The translations under genes were made by a program, and so were the position numbers. Positions 32,826-45,200 of a stretch of 64,000 nt of DNA are shown here, in pieces. Every line of letters starts with the position of its first letter. Position 1 is the stretch's first letter. Source of the DNA: Neoarius graeffei (taxonomy: Eukaryota > Chordata > Actinopteri > Siluriformes > Ariidae); contig NC_083590.1 of NCBI RefSeq assembly GCF_027579695.1, positions 17,466,446 through 17,530,445 of the forward strand. The letters run 5' to 3'. The notes below the pieces were generated by a model that saw nothing but the letters and a program-made list of their open reading frames with translations, was not told the DNA's origin and made no database searches.

Positions 32826-33420
32826 GGTGGATCTGTGTTCATTCAGCTACAAGAGCATTAGTGAGATCAGTCACTGATTTTGGGTGAGGAGGCTCCAGTT
32901 CATCCCAAAAGTGTTCATTTGGGTTAAGATCAGGGCTCTGTGTACTCCAAACTTAACACGCCATGTCTTCATGCAATGTTACCAAAATAAATCTCACCAG
33001 AACTCACTATAGGCTCTTTGAAATGTTGCTAAAAGTCACTAGATTGTAGGATAGCATCGCACAACATGTAACCATGTCTAATTTGCATATTTCATGTCCA
33101 GTGTTGCTAAAAATATCTCACTCGAAGTTACTATTAGCTCTCTGAAATGTCTAAATTGTGTCATTCACAAATCAGTTCAAGGTGATTTTTGATGTTGCTC
33201 AATAACAAGAATGAAGTTGCGAGAAGTCACCAAATTTGTCGTTAGATAAGCTTTTTTTGTCACTAGGGAAGGTCAAAAAGCCAACAAAGTTGCAAAATTG
33301 GCAACACTGTCTTCATGGAGTTTGCTTTGTGCATGGGGGCTTTGTCATACTCGAACAGGTTTGAGCCTCTTAGTTCAAGTGAAAGGAAATTATAATGCTA
33401 CAGTATACAAATACATTCTA
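32826..33420. mobile_element. Tc1-like MITE fragment split by a hAT MITE
   Basis: It shares blocks with 61944-62312 (GTTCATT-AGCTA-AAGAGC, CTCCAGTTCATCCCAAA, CATGTCTTCATGGAG). The copy is interrupted at 32974-33309. Its right terminus is not preserved. Confidence 0.75.
32974..33309. mobile_element. hAT MITE with 8-bp target duplication
   Basis: TCTTCATG lies on both sides (32966-32973, 33310-33317). The termini CAATGTTACCAAAA (left) and CAGTGTTGCCAATTTT (right, minus strand) are inverted. The uninterrupted target sequence is seen in the related copy near 62119. There is no coding capacity (336 bp). Confidence 0.92.
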
Positions 33421-35560
33421 TACAATTATGTAGAATTGAATCATTTTATTTTAAGACTTAGGACAAGATGTTGATAGTCCCTTGTATGAAGCCCTCCACA
33501 CAATAATTAATAATATTAATATTAATATATAATCCCTGCGCATCTCCTGCTCAGCGATTGGTTTCTTCACAGGCCCAGGAGTGACATCACTGAAGACAGA
33601 ACCCAGGTTCAGAGATGTTTCTTAGTTTATTCTAAGGTCAAGTATGAGTATTTACTCACATATAAGGGTGTGGGGAGACAAACATGATTGGTCAATTCAA
33701 AACAAAGAAATGGATATATTCTTGTATGATTGGTTAAGACCTGGCAGCAAATAAATGATGTGTTTAGAAATGGAGAAAGGAGTTTAGAGAGGAGCACTGC
33801 CAAGTAAGGAGTTTACCTTGGGAGCAGAAGAACATACTTGCTAACCCCCGAGAATGAAAAGTGGTAGATCAGATTGTGTGATATAGTTGTGCCCTTCTCG
33901 GTGAGTCAGGGGGCATGCTCTCCCAAAAAACGTTTGAAAAAAAAGGTGTAAAATGGTGCATTCTCCTGCATTCTGAGTGCCATATTTGAAGAAAATTGAT
34001 CGAGAAATCGGACCGGCATACTTCACAAAATGTATGTTTCTCACCTTGCCTCGATGCTTTGATGCTGGCTGATCTGACAACCAAGTCTCTTTAAACTTGT
34101 TGTCATAGCAAATCTTTTTTCTTCTGAGTTTTCATTGTTTGCGATCACCAGTGTATTTGGTTTTTACACACACTGGCACGATTTGTTGTAACGCGAGTTC
34201 ATTGATGATTGGCTAGAACCATAATGAGAACGAATGGAATGACACAATAGAGTGATACAATTTAGATTCAACATTATTATCGCACCGTTCCACTGGCTAT
34301 GGGGCGCCGTTTGTAAAGCATGTCTGTCCTCGGCTTCACTTAATATGACTATTTGACATTATATACTTGCATCCCCTGTACTGAAAACAGCTGAAGCGAG
34401 ATCAGACGAATGAATCCAACAGTGTTCACTGATTATTTTGTAATGCAGTATTTTTTTAGAACTAAAATTATTTGACAGTAAATCGTTGGCTGTCCATCAC
34501 TAGCAATGATGACTGCTTTATTAAGATGCACAGAAACACAGATAGGCCACGCACAAGAGCGACAGAGTTGCCCGTACCAGCGGCACGAATGGCCTGGCCG
34601 AGCTGCCACAGAATGTCTGGCCTCGTGAGCTCTCGCATACTATTCTCCTCTCATAACAAAGTGCCTTGCACAGTAAGGTAAGACAAACGATGTCAAGCCC
34701 CCATCGTGTTGTCTCTCTGGACCTACAGACCTGATGCCAAATGGTGCACAAAAGTGCCACAGACCTGACAGGTATGGAATTTTTCCCACAGTGACATCAC
34801 TCTGCAAGTCAGTTGCCATCCGTTGGCCATTTGAGTGGCTCGTCCGTATGCCATCTGGTGGTGTGCCATTGACCCTGTTGAGTTCATCTGCTGTATTGCA
34901 CTGAAAAGTGCCCTGCTGCTAATGCCTTATTGGTGATGGACTATTTAGCCCATAGCTGGAACCCAGGCAGGTGCTACCACTCCGAGTCAGAGCAAACCTG
35001 GGAGCAATGGTGATCAAGGGGTAACTCCACTTTCCCCAATACTTAAGTCTTCCCAGACCTGAGACTCACCACCGATTGCAGTTTAAAGTCATACCCAGGA
35101 CTAATTGACGGCATTCACCTGTCAAAATCAGTCGACTACCGCATGAATCAGTAGAGTTGGCAAGTATGGAACAATAGACAACTAGACCGGACAATTCCCC
35201 GGGGGAAATTGTGAGAGGATGCAGTGCGCGAAGCAATTCGGTCACGCATGTTCGCTGGCCGTGAATGTGTGACCCGCAATGATGTTTCAATGCAATGATT
35301 ATGTGTGTGCTTGAGACAGCAGCCGTCATGAAGAAGAGCTATTCAACAGTATAAACAAAGTGACTACAGGCGGAAATTAGCATGTACTGCTTTAACCTGG
35401 GACAGACATCTGTCCTTACCACAAGGATAATGTTTAATTTGTGCACTGTCCCTTTTAAAAATAAAATAAACTCTAAGAAGAGTGTTTGTAGTTTGTATGT
35501 ACGAACAGAAGAGTTCCTAATAAAGTGGGCGGCTAAGGTGAGGCCTGTCGGCTGCCCTCT
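33421..35560. other. Unassigned intergenic DNA, probably old repeats
   Basis: No gene is recognised. The minus strand 33841-34080 has an open frame without a known motif. At 35506-35535 a TTCCTAATAAAGTGGGCGGC stretch resembles the terminus of the element at 3588-4541. GTGTGTGCTTGAGACAGCAG occurs at 35305 and again at 35738, so part of the region is internally duplicated. Confidence 0.4.
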
Positions 35561-35564
35561 TCTC

Positions 35565-36820
35565 AGTTTCTCAGAGCAGCGGATGTTTGAAAAAGTGCTT
35601 TTTTTTCCAATTAATTCCATAGAAATGAATGGGTTTTTTTTGGGACAAGTGTGACTACTACTTTTGAGAAAATTATGTCTGTAGTGTGAAGTTTGTGGCT
35701 GAAAACAGTTTAAGTTTGAAATTTTGAGCATGATTTGTGTGTGTGCTTGAGACAGCAGCCCCCCTCTGCCCCGTCACTGGCCCCAATCGGCATGGTGACG
35801 GGCCTGAACAGGAGAGTTAAGACACACACACAAGATTATGTCAGGTGTCTGCTGTGTTTTGCTAAGGAGTAGGCCTCGAACAATCACAAATAACTCGACA
35901 ACGAAAGCAGCTATTCACAAAATTCTTTCACAGTGAGCGCTAGAAGGGTCTCCTGAATAAAATGATATAATTTTTTTGTCTGTATTCTTAAAAATGAGGA
36001 CGCTACAGGAAGTTAAAAACGAGTGACTTTTCAGCCACGTTTAAAATAGGAGTCAATGAGGCCGCTCACCTGTGCTCTCCTCACTTTGAGGCTTCTCATT
36101 CAAAAACCGTAAATCCTATCGTTTAGGTAGACACATTGTGTGAATCAGGACAAGTTTTCCTACTACTTTTGAGAAAATCATGTCTGTAGAGTGAAATTTG
36201 TGGATGAAAACACAGTTTAAGCGAGAAAGTTTGAGCTTTATTTTCAACCTCTCTCCACTCTAAGCTTAACGACCCTCACTGGTGTGTAACGCAATAGACA
36301 CCCATTCAAAAGCCAGATTTTCTCCCAGAACCCACATGGCGTTTGAGCTGGGACTGATCCGAAAGTGTAGAACCCAGCAGAAAAGTTCAATGCCAGATCC
36401 ACAGAGGAGAAGTTTTCCTACATTTTAGAGTTTGAATCACGTCTCTAGGTGAAAGCATGCCAGAGCAGCGGATGTTTGAAAAAGTGCTTTTTTTTCAATT
36501 CATTCCATAGAAATGAATGGGGTTTTTTTGGGCGATTTTTTCGTGACTACGTCGCGAAAAAATCGCAATCTGGAGAGAAAAGTAATAGCATAGCGAGTCC
36601 GATCGAGCCGCACGTTTTGATATATTGTTTGTCTGTGTGCGACGTACGGTTATTGAGTTATTCGAAATCAAAATTTGCGTAGGAATAATAAGAAATATAA
36701 GAAGAAGAAGAAGAAACACGTAGAAGAACAATAGTTGCAGTGCTTTGCACTGCAACCTATGGGCTCCCCTAGGGGAGCCCATAGGTTGCTGTGCTGCAGC
36801 ACTGCATCCTAATAATAGTT
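35565..36820. repeat. Internally duplicated repeat with palindromic end
   Basis: CAGAGCAGCGGATGTTTGAA with the following 50 bp occurs at 35573 and 36462. CTACTTTTGAGAAAATTATG-type blocks occur at 35656 and 36164. The right end has an AAGAAGAAG stretch (36702-36716) and overlapping palindromes (36735-36789). I take this as a dispersed fish repeat, perhaps the same family as the TTAGGGCCTGAGCACCG start at about 63729. Confidence 0.6.
36735..36789. repeat. Two overlapping perfect palindromes
   Basis: 36735-36743 and 36747-36755 pair (9-bp arms, loop TTT). 36752-36770 and 36771-36789 form a gapless 38-bp palindrome centred on CCCCTAGGGG. The two share four bases, so only one hairpin can form at a time. 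Confidence 0.97.
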
Positions 36821-36830
36821 TTGTGTGCTG

Positions 36831-37620
36831 GTCGGAACTTCCTTCTTCTTCTTTCAGCTCTCCCGTTACGGGTCGCCACAACAGATCTGTTCTGCATTTT
36901 TGATTTGGTTTTACACTGGATAGGTTTTTACACTGGATGCCCTTACTGACACAACCCAACCCCAGTCTATCCAGGCTTGGGACCAGCACAAAGTATGCAC
37001 TGGCTTGTACGACCCCAGCATCTGGGTATTTTACCTAAGGGTAGTATCTCACTGGGCTGCGACAGCTCATGACTAGTTGGAGACACAACAATTGCGATAA
37101 AATATGCGAATTAGCGTCAATTTTCACTTGGAATCACACTGAATTGATATTCGCATATTTTGCTGCAATTGTTGTGTCTCCAACTAGTCGCAGGCTGTCG
37201 CAACTTGGCTTTCCCTCAGCAGGCAGGGAAGTAGAGGAAGCCTCATGGAAACTGACTTGAGAAGGGTTTGCGACGGCTTTGCGACACCAGCGACGCATTT
37301 GCGGCTATTTTGAGAGAAATTTTGTCGCACAAATTCTTTGAACATGTTGAAAATTTCAGCGACGAAGGAGCGACACTTTGCGACTCACGCGAGGAAATTG
37401 AGAATCCCCGCGAATGTTTCAAGACACTTTTGAAACTCTCTCACGAATGACGTTCGTAATTTGTCGTAAGCTGTCGCAGCCCAGTGAGATACTAGCTTAA
37501 CCTGCATGTCTTTGGACACAGGAAGAACACAGGGAAACTCCACACCGAAAGGCCCCTGTTGGCCGTGAGGTTCAAACCTGGAACTGTGAACTGTCGCTGT
37601 GAGGCGACAGTGATAACCAC
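36831..37620 (-). mobile_element. V-domain tRNA SINE with LINE-like tail (type C), split by a MITE
   Basis: The head lies at the right (minus strand ATCACTGTCGCCTCACAGC, then GTCCAAAGACATGCAGG). The tail lies at the left, reading on the minus strand AACAGATCTGTTGTGGCGAC and ending in GAAGAAGAAGG. TTGTGTGCTG/TTGTGTGTTG (36821-36830, 37621-37630) is a near-perfect 10-bp target duplication. The MITE at 37042-37494 separates the V domain from the tail; without it the SINE is about 337 bp. Confidence 0.88.
37042..37494. mobile_element. MITE with perfect 26-bp TIRs and an internal 40-bp hairpin
   Basis: 37042-37067 (starting TAGTATCTCACTGGG) is the exact reverse complement of 37469-37494. Just inside the left end, arms 37072-37111 and 37149-37188 pair at 38 of 40 positions around a 37-bp loop. 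GCGAC motifs recur in the body (37269-37390). There is no coding capacity. The superfamily is unclear and I do not see a certain target duplication. Confidence 0.92.
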
Positions 37621-37743
37621 TTGTGTGTTGTGAAAAACAGAGAAATAAATCTTAAACTTATCAAATATTATGTGTCCATACATTTTTGGCTGCATAAAGT
37701 ACTGAGTTTTGAGTACTGATCAATTCATCTCGACTTTCCTCTC

Positions 37744-38110
37744 GAGGGCAGCACAGTGGTGTAGTGGTTAGCGCTGTCGCCTCACAGCAGGAAGGTCCGG
37801 GTTCGAGCCCCGGGGCCGGCGAGGGCCTTTCTGTGTGGAGTTTGCATGTTCTCCCCGTGTCCGTGTGGGTTTCCTCCGGGTGCTCCGGTTTCCCCCACAG
37901 TCCAAAGACATGCAGGTTAGGTTAACTGGTGACTCTAAATTGACCGTAGGTGTGAATGTGAATGGTTGTCTGTGTCTATGTGTCAGCCCTGTGATGACCT
38001 GGCGACTTGTCCAGGGTGTACCCCGCCTTTCGCCCGTAGTCAGCTGGGATAGGCTCCAGCTTGCCTGCGACCCTGTAGAACAGGATAAAGCGGCTAGAGA
38101 TGATGAGATA
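37744..38110 (+). mobile_element. V-domain tRNA SINE, type A, copy with 8-bp target duplication
   Basis: Full-length, from the head GGGCAGCACAGTGGTG to GCTAGAGATGATGAG. TTCCTCTC occurs on both sides (37736-37743, 38111-38118). It lies about 1.1 kb upstream of the lrp12 start codon. Confidence 0.93.
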
Positions 38111-38118
38111 TTCCTCTC

Positions 38119-39213
38119 ATGAACATGAGGTATCCTGAGTGTTGCTCTCCTTGAAGATCATTCCGTAATGGAGGCCAGGATTTGAGGCGCCATAGCTCTG
38201 ACAAGAACAGGAGTGAACGGATTGGGACGCGTCCAGGGTGAAGTACCCGGATGTAACAACACTCACCCCGGGGTTTGTTGTGTTCTGTGGGCCGCAGAGC
38301 CGACAATGTCACCGGCTCTTTGTTTGGATCAGAAACGGATAACGGACTGGGGTTTTTTGTAGTTTAATTATTTTTTTTTTTAGTTTTACAAAACCGAACA
38401 GATTTAATTTTTCTGTTTTAAAACCCAAGCAGATTTTTTTACTTAGTTTTTTCTACAGCTAAGTGTTTTAACCTGCGCTACTTTCACTAGCAGAGAAAAG
38501 AAAAAGAAACGGACTAGTTAGCTCTAGCTAGCCTAGTTAGCTAACACAACCTAGGTATAGAATTAAATAACTAGTTTGCCACTGTGATGTTATTTTGAGT
38601 ATATTTGTGGATTTGACACGGCTGACTGATCTTCATTTTATTTTATTTCACTTCATTTCTTTCTTTTGTGTGTGTGTGTGTGTAGCTCAGTGGCTAACAT
38701 TTCAAGCTAGCATTGCTAGCTATCGCTAAGACACAATCAGAATCATCCACTTCCGGTTTGTTTTTTTCTTTAACGTTTAAACAGAATTCAGCTTTAATTC
38801 ATGAACCTCATGAGCCTTAACTAACATATTATTTCTAGTTGAAATGTCCTGCTATTCGTTTTATCTTTGGCTGCTTATTGGTCATTCAGAATAGTGTTAG
38901 CTTCAGGTTACATTTTTTTTTTAAATTTATGTATTTATATATGTATTTATTTATATTTATTATTTATTTGCGTGCTGTAAGCGTAAAGCATGCAGTTGGA
39001 TTTGTGTAGAGCTGTTTAACATCACATCAGTGTCAAAGTTAGCAGTCTGCAGGGTTTATTGAGCATCATGTCGACTTAAACCTCTTGTTTTAGTGTTACT
39101 TTATATTTCTGAACAAATCCCTTAAATCAGAGTGTGTGAGGTTTCATATAAAGTTTACAAAGCAAAACAAAACCAGACAGTTATAAAAGAGAGGTTTTGG
39201 GAAGACTGGTATT
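38119..39213 (+). promoter_or_regulatory. lrp12 upstream region and 5' UTR (boundaries unknown)
   Basis: This segment lies between a SINE and the lrp12 start codon. It includes a moderately GC-rich part with CpGs (38160-38345) that could hold the transcription start, then AT-rich sequence. No clear TATA box is placed at a sensible distance; the TTATAAAAG at 39181 is only 33 bp from the ATG and is more likely UTR. An upstream noncoding exon cannot be excluded. Confidence 0.4.
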
Positions 39214-42200
39214 ATGGCCTGCACTTGGGGCATTAAGAAGATTTCATCATGGACAAATTCACTCTTCATCCTCATCATGGTCTTCCTCAGTGAGTAAAAG
39301 CTTTAAATCATAAGGGTTAAGTGTGTGTGTGTGAGAGAGAGATAAAACACAGCTGAATGGCTTAAAGCTGAAGTCACAGGAACAAAGAGCCTCTATTGTT
39401 CTCACACTCACTTATTACACTAATTACACTATCTCTACTTAATTTAATCATGTGAAGTAAATCTATAAAGATCAACTTGAGCTACATCTTTAATCCTTTC
39501 ATATCCACAAATTATTTAAACTCGGCCATGTTCTGCAGAGATGTTTTAAAAATTCACTTTTCCTAATTATCACTTAAAACTTACTTAGGAATACAATGTA
39601 CAAGTTAAAAAAAAACCAAAACGATTTGTTTGTACGTTTAAAAAAAATGCATCATCTTAACCAAAAATGATAGCAAGTCAAATATTTTTGTTATTCACAT
39701 GTAGGGTTGAGCAGTATTTATAATATGTATATCGCGATATTTGCGATAAGATATTTCTCCGATACCTGATATGCATCATGATATATTTAGGTTTGTTGGA
39801 TTAAAGATATTACATTTATGAAAATAAATACTTTAATGAAAACTATTAAAAAATAAATAGCAATTATTGGAGGAGGTTGAATAAATTTATCGTGTTTTGT
39901 ATCATGAGTGGCAAGCAAACAATTAATTATATACCGATGCTGAAGGCAGAGGCGGATAAATGCTTGCGAGGCCTGAACAAATCATGATATTTTGTGAAAA
40001 CCAAGTTCAGTGATTTTTATCATTCAAATTATTTAAAAAATTTTTTGAAATGCTGATTATAAAGTTCGCACGACGACTCAAACGATAACAAAGAACTTGA
40101 GTCATGTTGACAGAAGTGTGCATGAGCAGACCGTTATCTGTAGGAGGTTATTTGCAGTTCGCTCAGCCAATCAAAACGGCATGAAAAAATAATTTGAAAA
40201 GTTCTAATAACTCTTTTTTTTTTTTTTTTTTAAAGCACATTCTACAATTTTAAAGGTTAAGTACAAAATTTATATTATCCCATCAACCTGTTACTGTCAT
40301 TTATTTATTTCCTTAAATTTGTTTGTAAATGTTGTTTAAATACAAACGGGAGAGGAAAGCATGTTGACGTCATTGTTTAAAAAAAAAAAAAAAAAGGCTT
40401 TTAAAGAAGCTCCCTGGACTCTGCCACAGATATGTTTATCATGTCTAATTTAGTATTTTCTGCAGAATGTTTGTTACCAGATATGAGCAGCAGATATCAA
40501 GAGAATGATTTAAGTTTGATTAAAATGATTTGGAAATGATTTACAGCTTGTATTTTACTTTTTTTTTTTAAAACGGAGCATGAAAGTGTTAAATTTTACC
40601 CGCCAATGTTATTAATAGATCTAGATGTTGTTTTCAGATCTAGATCGTGTGGTAGCAGACTCCAACTCCGTCATGGCCCATATGGGGATGTGTGTTCCCA
40701 GGAAGACTCAGAAACTGCTTTTATATCAGTGTTTTAAGTTGAAATGATCTGTAGGTCCGTAGTCCAGGCTCTTAAAGAAGAATGGTTTTAGGGAAATGGA
40801 AAAAGGTTGACACACACACACTTTTTTTTTTTTAATTAAGTATTAGTAACACATTCAGAGCAATGAATCCAGCACCTGAGGTTAAGCCTCAGTGTTTATG
40901 GTTTTACAGGAGACCCTGAAGGTTATGATTGTGCTGAGTGCAGCAGTACCCTGTCATATAGAGGACACAATTTCCTCCTGTGAAATGTTATTCTGCCACC
41001 ATATAAATGGCTTGTTGCGATGTGTAGCATCTCAAACTTTTACTAGTGCAGCGCCTCTGACTTTCCAGATGATGTATAGTTTTCTCTGACTTTTTTTTTT
41101 TCTGTTTACCAGATAAAGCAGTCTGCTCTCAGCGCGGGGATAATGTGTACGTGTCAGGGATCTCTAACGGTGAGTGGTGTAATCTGAGTAAAGATAAAAA
41201 AAAAAAAAACTCCCCCGAAACTGGAATCATAATTTTTTATAAACTGGGAAGTCATAACTGTGTGTGTGTGTAGCCTGTGGAGATGTGGTGGAGCAGATCA
41301 GGGCCTCCAGTGGTGTGATCACCAGTCCTGGGTGGCCTTTTGAGTATCCGTCTCGCATCAACTGCAGCTGGAACATCCGAGCAAATCCTGGAGAAATTAT
41401 CACCATCAGGTACCAGAACACACCTCTCTCTCTCTCTCTCTCTCTCTCTAACACACTTGTGGTTTGTTTCAAATCGGAGTTCCTCACCTGGATGTAGAGA
41501 CACACCCAAACAGACATTTACACACACTTCAAAACAGCATCAGAGCTTTATCTTTCATAGTACCCTTCATAACTCATAATATTACACATACATGAGTGTT
41601 TAAAGGAGAATTGAAGGCAATTTTTTAAAATCAAAATTCTATTTATCTAATTTTATTAAATATAGGAATCTCATCTCATTATCTCTAGCTGCTTTATCCT
41701 GTTCTACAGGGTCGCAGGCAAGCTGGAGCCTATCCCAGCTGACTACGGGCGAAAGGCGGGGTACACCCTGGACAAGTCGCCAGGTCATCACAGGGCTGAC
41801 ACATAGACACAGACAACCATTCACACTCACATTCACACCTACGCTCAATTTAGAGTCACCAGTTAACCTAACCTGCATGTCTTTGGACTGTGGGGGAAAC
41901 CGGAGCACCCGGAGGAAACCCACGCGGACACGGGGAGAACATGCAAACTCCGCACAGAAAGGCCCTCGCCGGCCACGGGGCTCGAACCTGGACCTTCTTG
42001 CTGTGAGGTGACAGCGCTAACCACTACACCACCATGCTGCCCTTTAAATATAGGAATGCATTTTTGATCGCTATTTTGTCGCTGCTATAGCAAGTTATGT
42101 GTGTGAAATATGCTCTGTAATATATCAGTCCATATGTCAAAACAGTGGCCGTAAACGAGATTCGTCGAGACCTGTGCGAGACATTGTAGGACGGAAGTAA

Positions 42201-45200
42201 AACGTACAGCGGAAATCAAAGTGACCAACATCTGCCAACATTGTCAAAAGACGCGCGCTCCCTCTTTCAAATGCTGATGTAATCAAACTGGAAGTTTTGT
42301 TTGTTTTGATAGCAATCAGGAAGGTTTGAAAAAAGTAGGCAGTAATCATTTAAACTCGTTTTTGTGCAATACTTCATTTGGAAAACAAACAGTTTTCAAA
42401 AAGGCAGCGCTGACACTTAACGTTTTGAAATCACACACAAGTCTCGTGAAGATCGCGCAGATAAGCGACGCCTGCCGTGGACCAAACATACTAAATTCAA
42501 CATGGATAAAAACTGAATAGGCCGATAAGTATAATATTTAATTGCAATTAGTTGCCAATAAGAGTCACGATATACAGTAAGGTTACTAAAACCGAAAACG
42601 TAATTGAATAACACGTTAATTAAGAAATAAAGCAAGTTTAAAAATGACTTCAGTTCTCCTTTAACTGGGAAATACGACACTCTGTGTTTTTCATCCGAGC
42701 TCCATCCGGAACATGGAGAACCAAAACCGTGGCATAAATCTCTCTATGTCGCTTATGGGGAAATCGATGAATTGTTTTGATAAATTTGAGTACTTTTTAT
42801 TTGTCAATGTGTTGATATAATAAAAAGAAAATCACACCTAGGCTTGAAGATATGAAGTTTATTTTCTGGTGTTGGAAAAACTCACATTTTTCATAGAAAA
42901 TACATCACAGATCTGAGTGACCTATTTTAAATAATATTAGCTGGCTTTTTCATGGTATATCAGATGTATTCCATTCAGCTAGCATGATACTGAACGAGTC
43001 GAAGACAAGTGGTATCTGTGGTAACCAGTACAGAAATACACACACTTCTTTCTCCACAGGGTTGTGGTTTTGCGGTGCACAGACTGTGAACAAGTTCAAG
43101 ACCCTATGAGCAGAAAAACATTTTAAGTAATAGTCTGTTAAACTGAACAAGTTTCAGAGTAACGGGCGGCACGGTGGTGTAGTGGTTAGCACGGTCGCCT
43201 CACAGCAAGAAGGTTCGGGGTTCGAACCCAGCAGCTGGCGAGGGCCTTTCTGTGTGGAGTTTGCATGTTCTCCCTGTGTCTGTGTGGGTTTCCTCCGGGT
43301 GCTCCGGTTTCCCCTACAATCCAAAGACATGCAGTTAGGTTGACGTGGGGCGGCCTTGGGCTGAGGTGCCCTTGAGCAAGGTACGGAACCCCTGACTGCT
43401 CCCCGGGCGCTCTGGCCTGCCTACTGCTCTGGGTGTGTGTGCGCGTGTTCACTGCTTCAGATGGGTTAAATGCAGAGGATGAATTTCACTGTGCTTGAAG
43501 TGTGCATGTGACGAATAAAAGTTTCTTCTAAAATAAAACTATTGCCGCTTTTCCACTACCAACGCAGCTGAGTCGGGCTGAGCCGTGCCGTGCTGAGTTG
43601 GGCTGAGTCGGGCTGAGTGGGGCTATTGAAGTTGCATTTCGATTACAACCGCGCTGAACCGTGCTGGCTGGAAGTGGGTGGACACATTGGGTGGAGTTAG
43701 CGAAAGTGGGTGGACGTCGCGTGATGTCGTTAAGCAGCGCAAACAGTGACATCAGTGAGCTTTTAAGCTGTAGTCTCACGACCCGAATAGTAAACAATAA
43801 ACATGGAGGACATGGAGTCGTTAGTGTTGCTGGTCTTGGTGCTGTGGCTTGTTGTCACCGACAACGCCAACAGATACTGGCAAGAGCGTATAGATGAGGC
43901 GAGGCGCATAAGGCTTCAGAAATTCTCGTAATTCGTAATTATTATTCTTCCAGGTTTGCGGTGTTTACAGATCCCAGCGTGCTCGCAGGGCGTGTGTGGG
44001 CATGTGAGGACACTCCTCCTCACCAATCAGTGCACAGGGGAGTGTCTGCTCACGCCCCTAGCCTCACTCGGGTCGCTTTGGCTCGCTTCAGCCCCACTCC
44101 AAAACGGTGCGAGTTTTAGGGGCTAAGCAGGGCTGAAGCGAGCTGAGTCGTGCTGTTCTTTGGTAGTCGAAACGCGAGCCGTGTCGGGCTGAAGTGAGCT
44201 GAAGCGAGCTGAAGTGAGCTGAAAAAGGGTAGTGGAAAAGGGCCATAAACGTACTATCGAGGTAATATGTTTAGATTAGATACATTCATGCCACTGAAGG
44301 GGTTGATTCATTTCCTGTAACAGCAGCTCAAATAGTAGTGAATTTTTTTTTTTCTCCCCCAGATTACAGGTTTTATATTAATTATCTCGTTTCTATAGTT
44401 ACAGCTCATACAGCAGACAAGCCACATAAACAGATGAAAAAGTGTGTCCTTGAGGAGATGTTTATTTAGCAATTTATGGAAGGAGCCTCAGGTTTCAGCG
44501 CTGTGTAACAGTTGAAGTTTTCAGAATGAACAACCTTGAGCTTTGCAGTTTCTCTGAAACATGACAAGCTGCATTTTTTTTTCCTTCAAGACATAGAAAA
44601 AAAGAGAGGCTGGTGATGGAATGTGCATTTGTAGCTGCTGTAATGTAACTTAGAACAGGAACATTAAATGTAACTCTAAACGGATAAACAGTATGATGTG
44701 TTTTTTTAATAAATAACGATGATAACAGTTGACGAATTGCTGTGATGTAAAAGGAATAGAACATGTCATGATGTGGTGTTTGTTAAAGAAAAATAATCCA
44801 CTCCAGGGCGGTAACAGTAACACCACTTCATCACACCACCCTGGTGTTGATCATTTTCCTGTAACAGCACAACACTGAGGGTTTAATTTCCTACTCGGCG
44901 CTTCCACTTTAAACAGATTGTAAGGACCAAGTGAGAGCCACAGCACAGGAAGTCAGGTCGTCTGAGTTCATTTTCCTTTCTCCCCCATCTTCAGTTTCCA
45001 GGACTTTGAGATCCAGAGCTCACACCGCTGCGGTTTGGACTGGATCTCCATCGGCACCTATAAGAACCTGGACGGTTACCGAGCGTGCGGTTCCTCCATC
45101 CCAGCTCCGTACATCTCCTCTCAGGACCATGTGTGGATTAAATTCCACTCGGACGACACGCTCACTGGCAAAGGCTTCAGGCTGTCTTACATCACAGGTA

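Noticed and set aside
33841-34084. Coding exon on minus (71-79 residues)
   Set aside because: Two overlapping frames are open with no family signature, and no splice context supports either.
43803-43931. Small membrane protein gene of 42 codons
   Set aside because: It lies wholly inside a MITE and has no recognised relative; one hydrophobic stretch is not sufficient.
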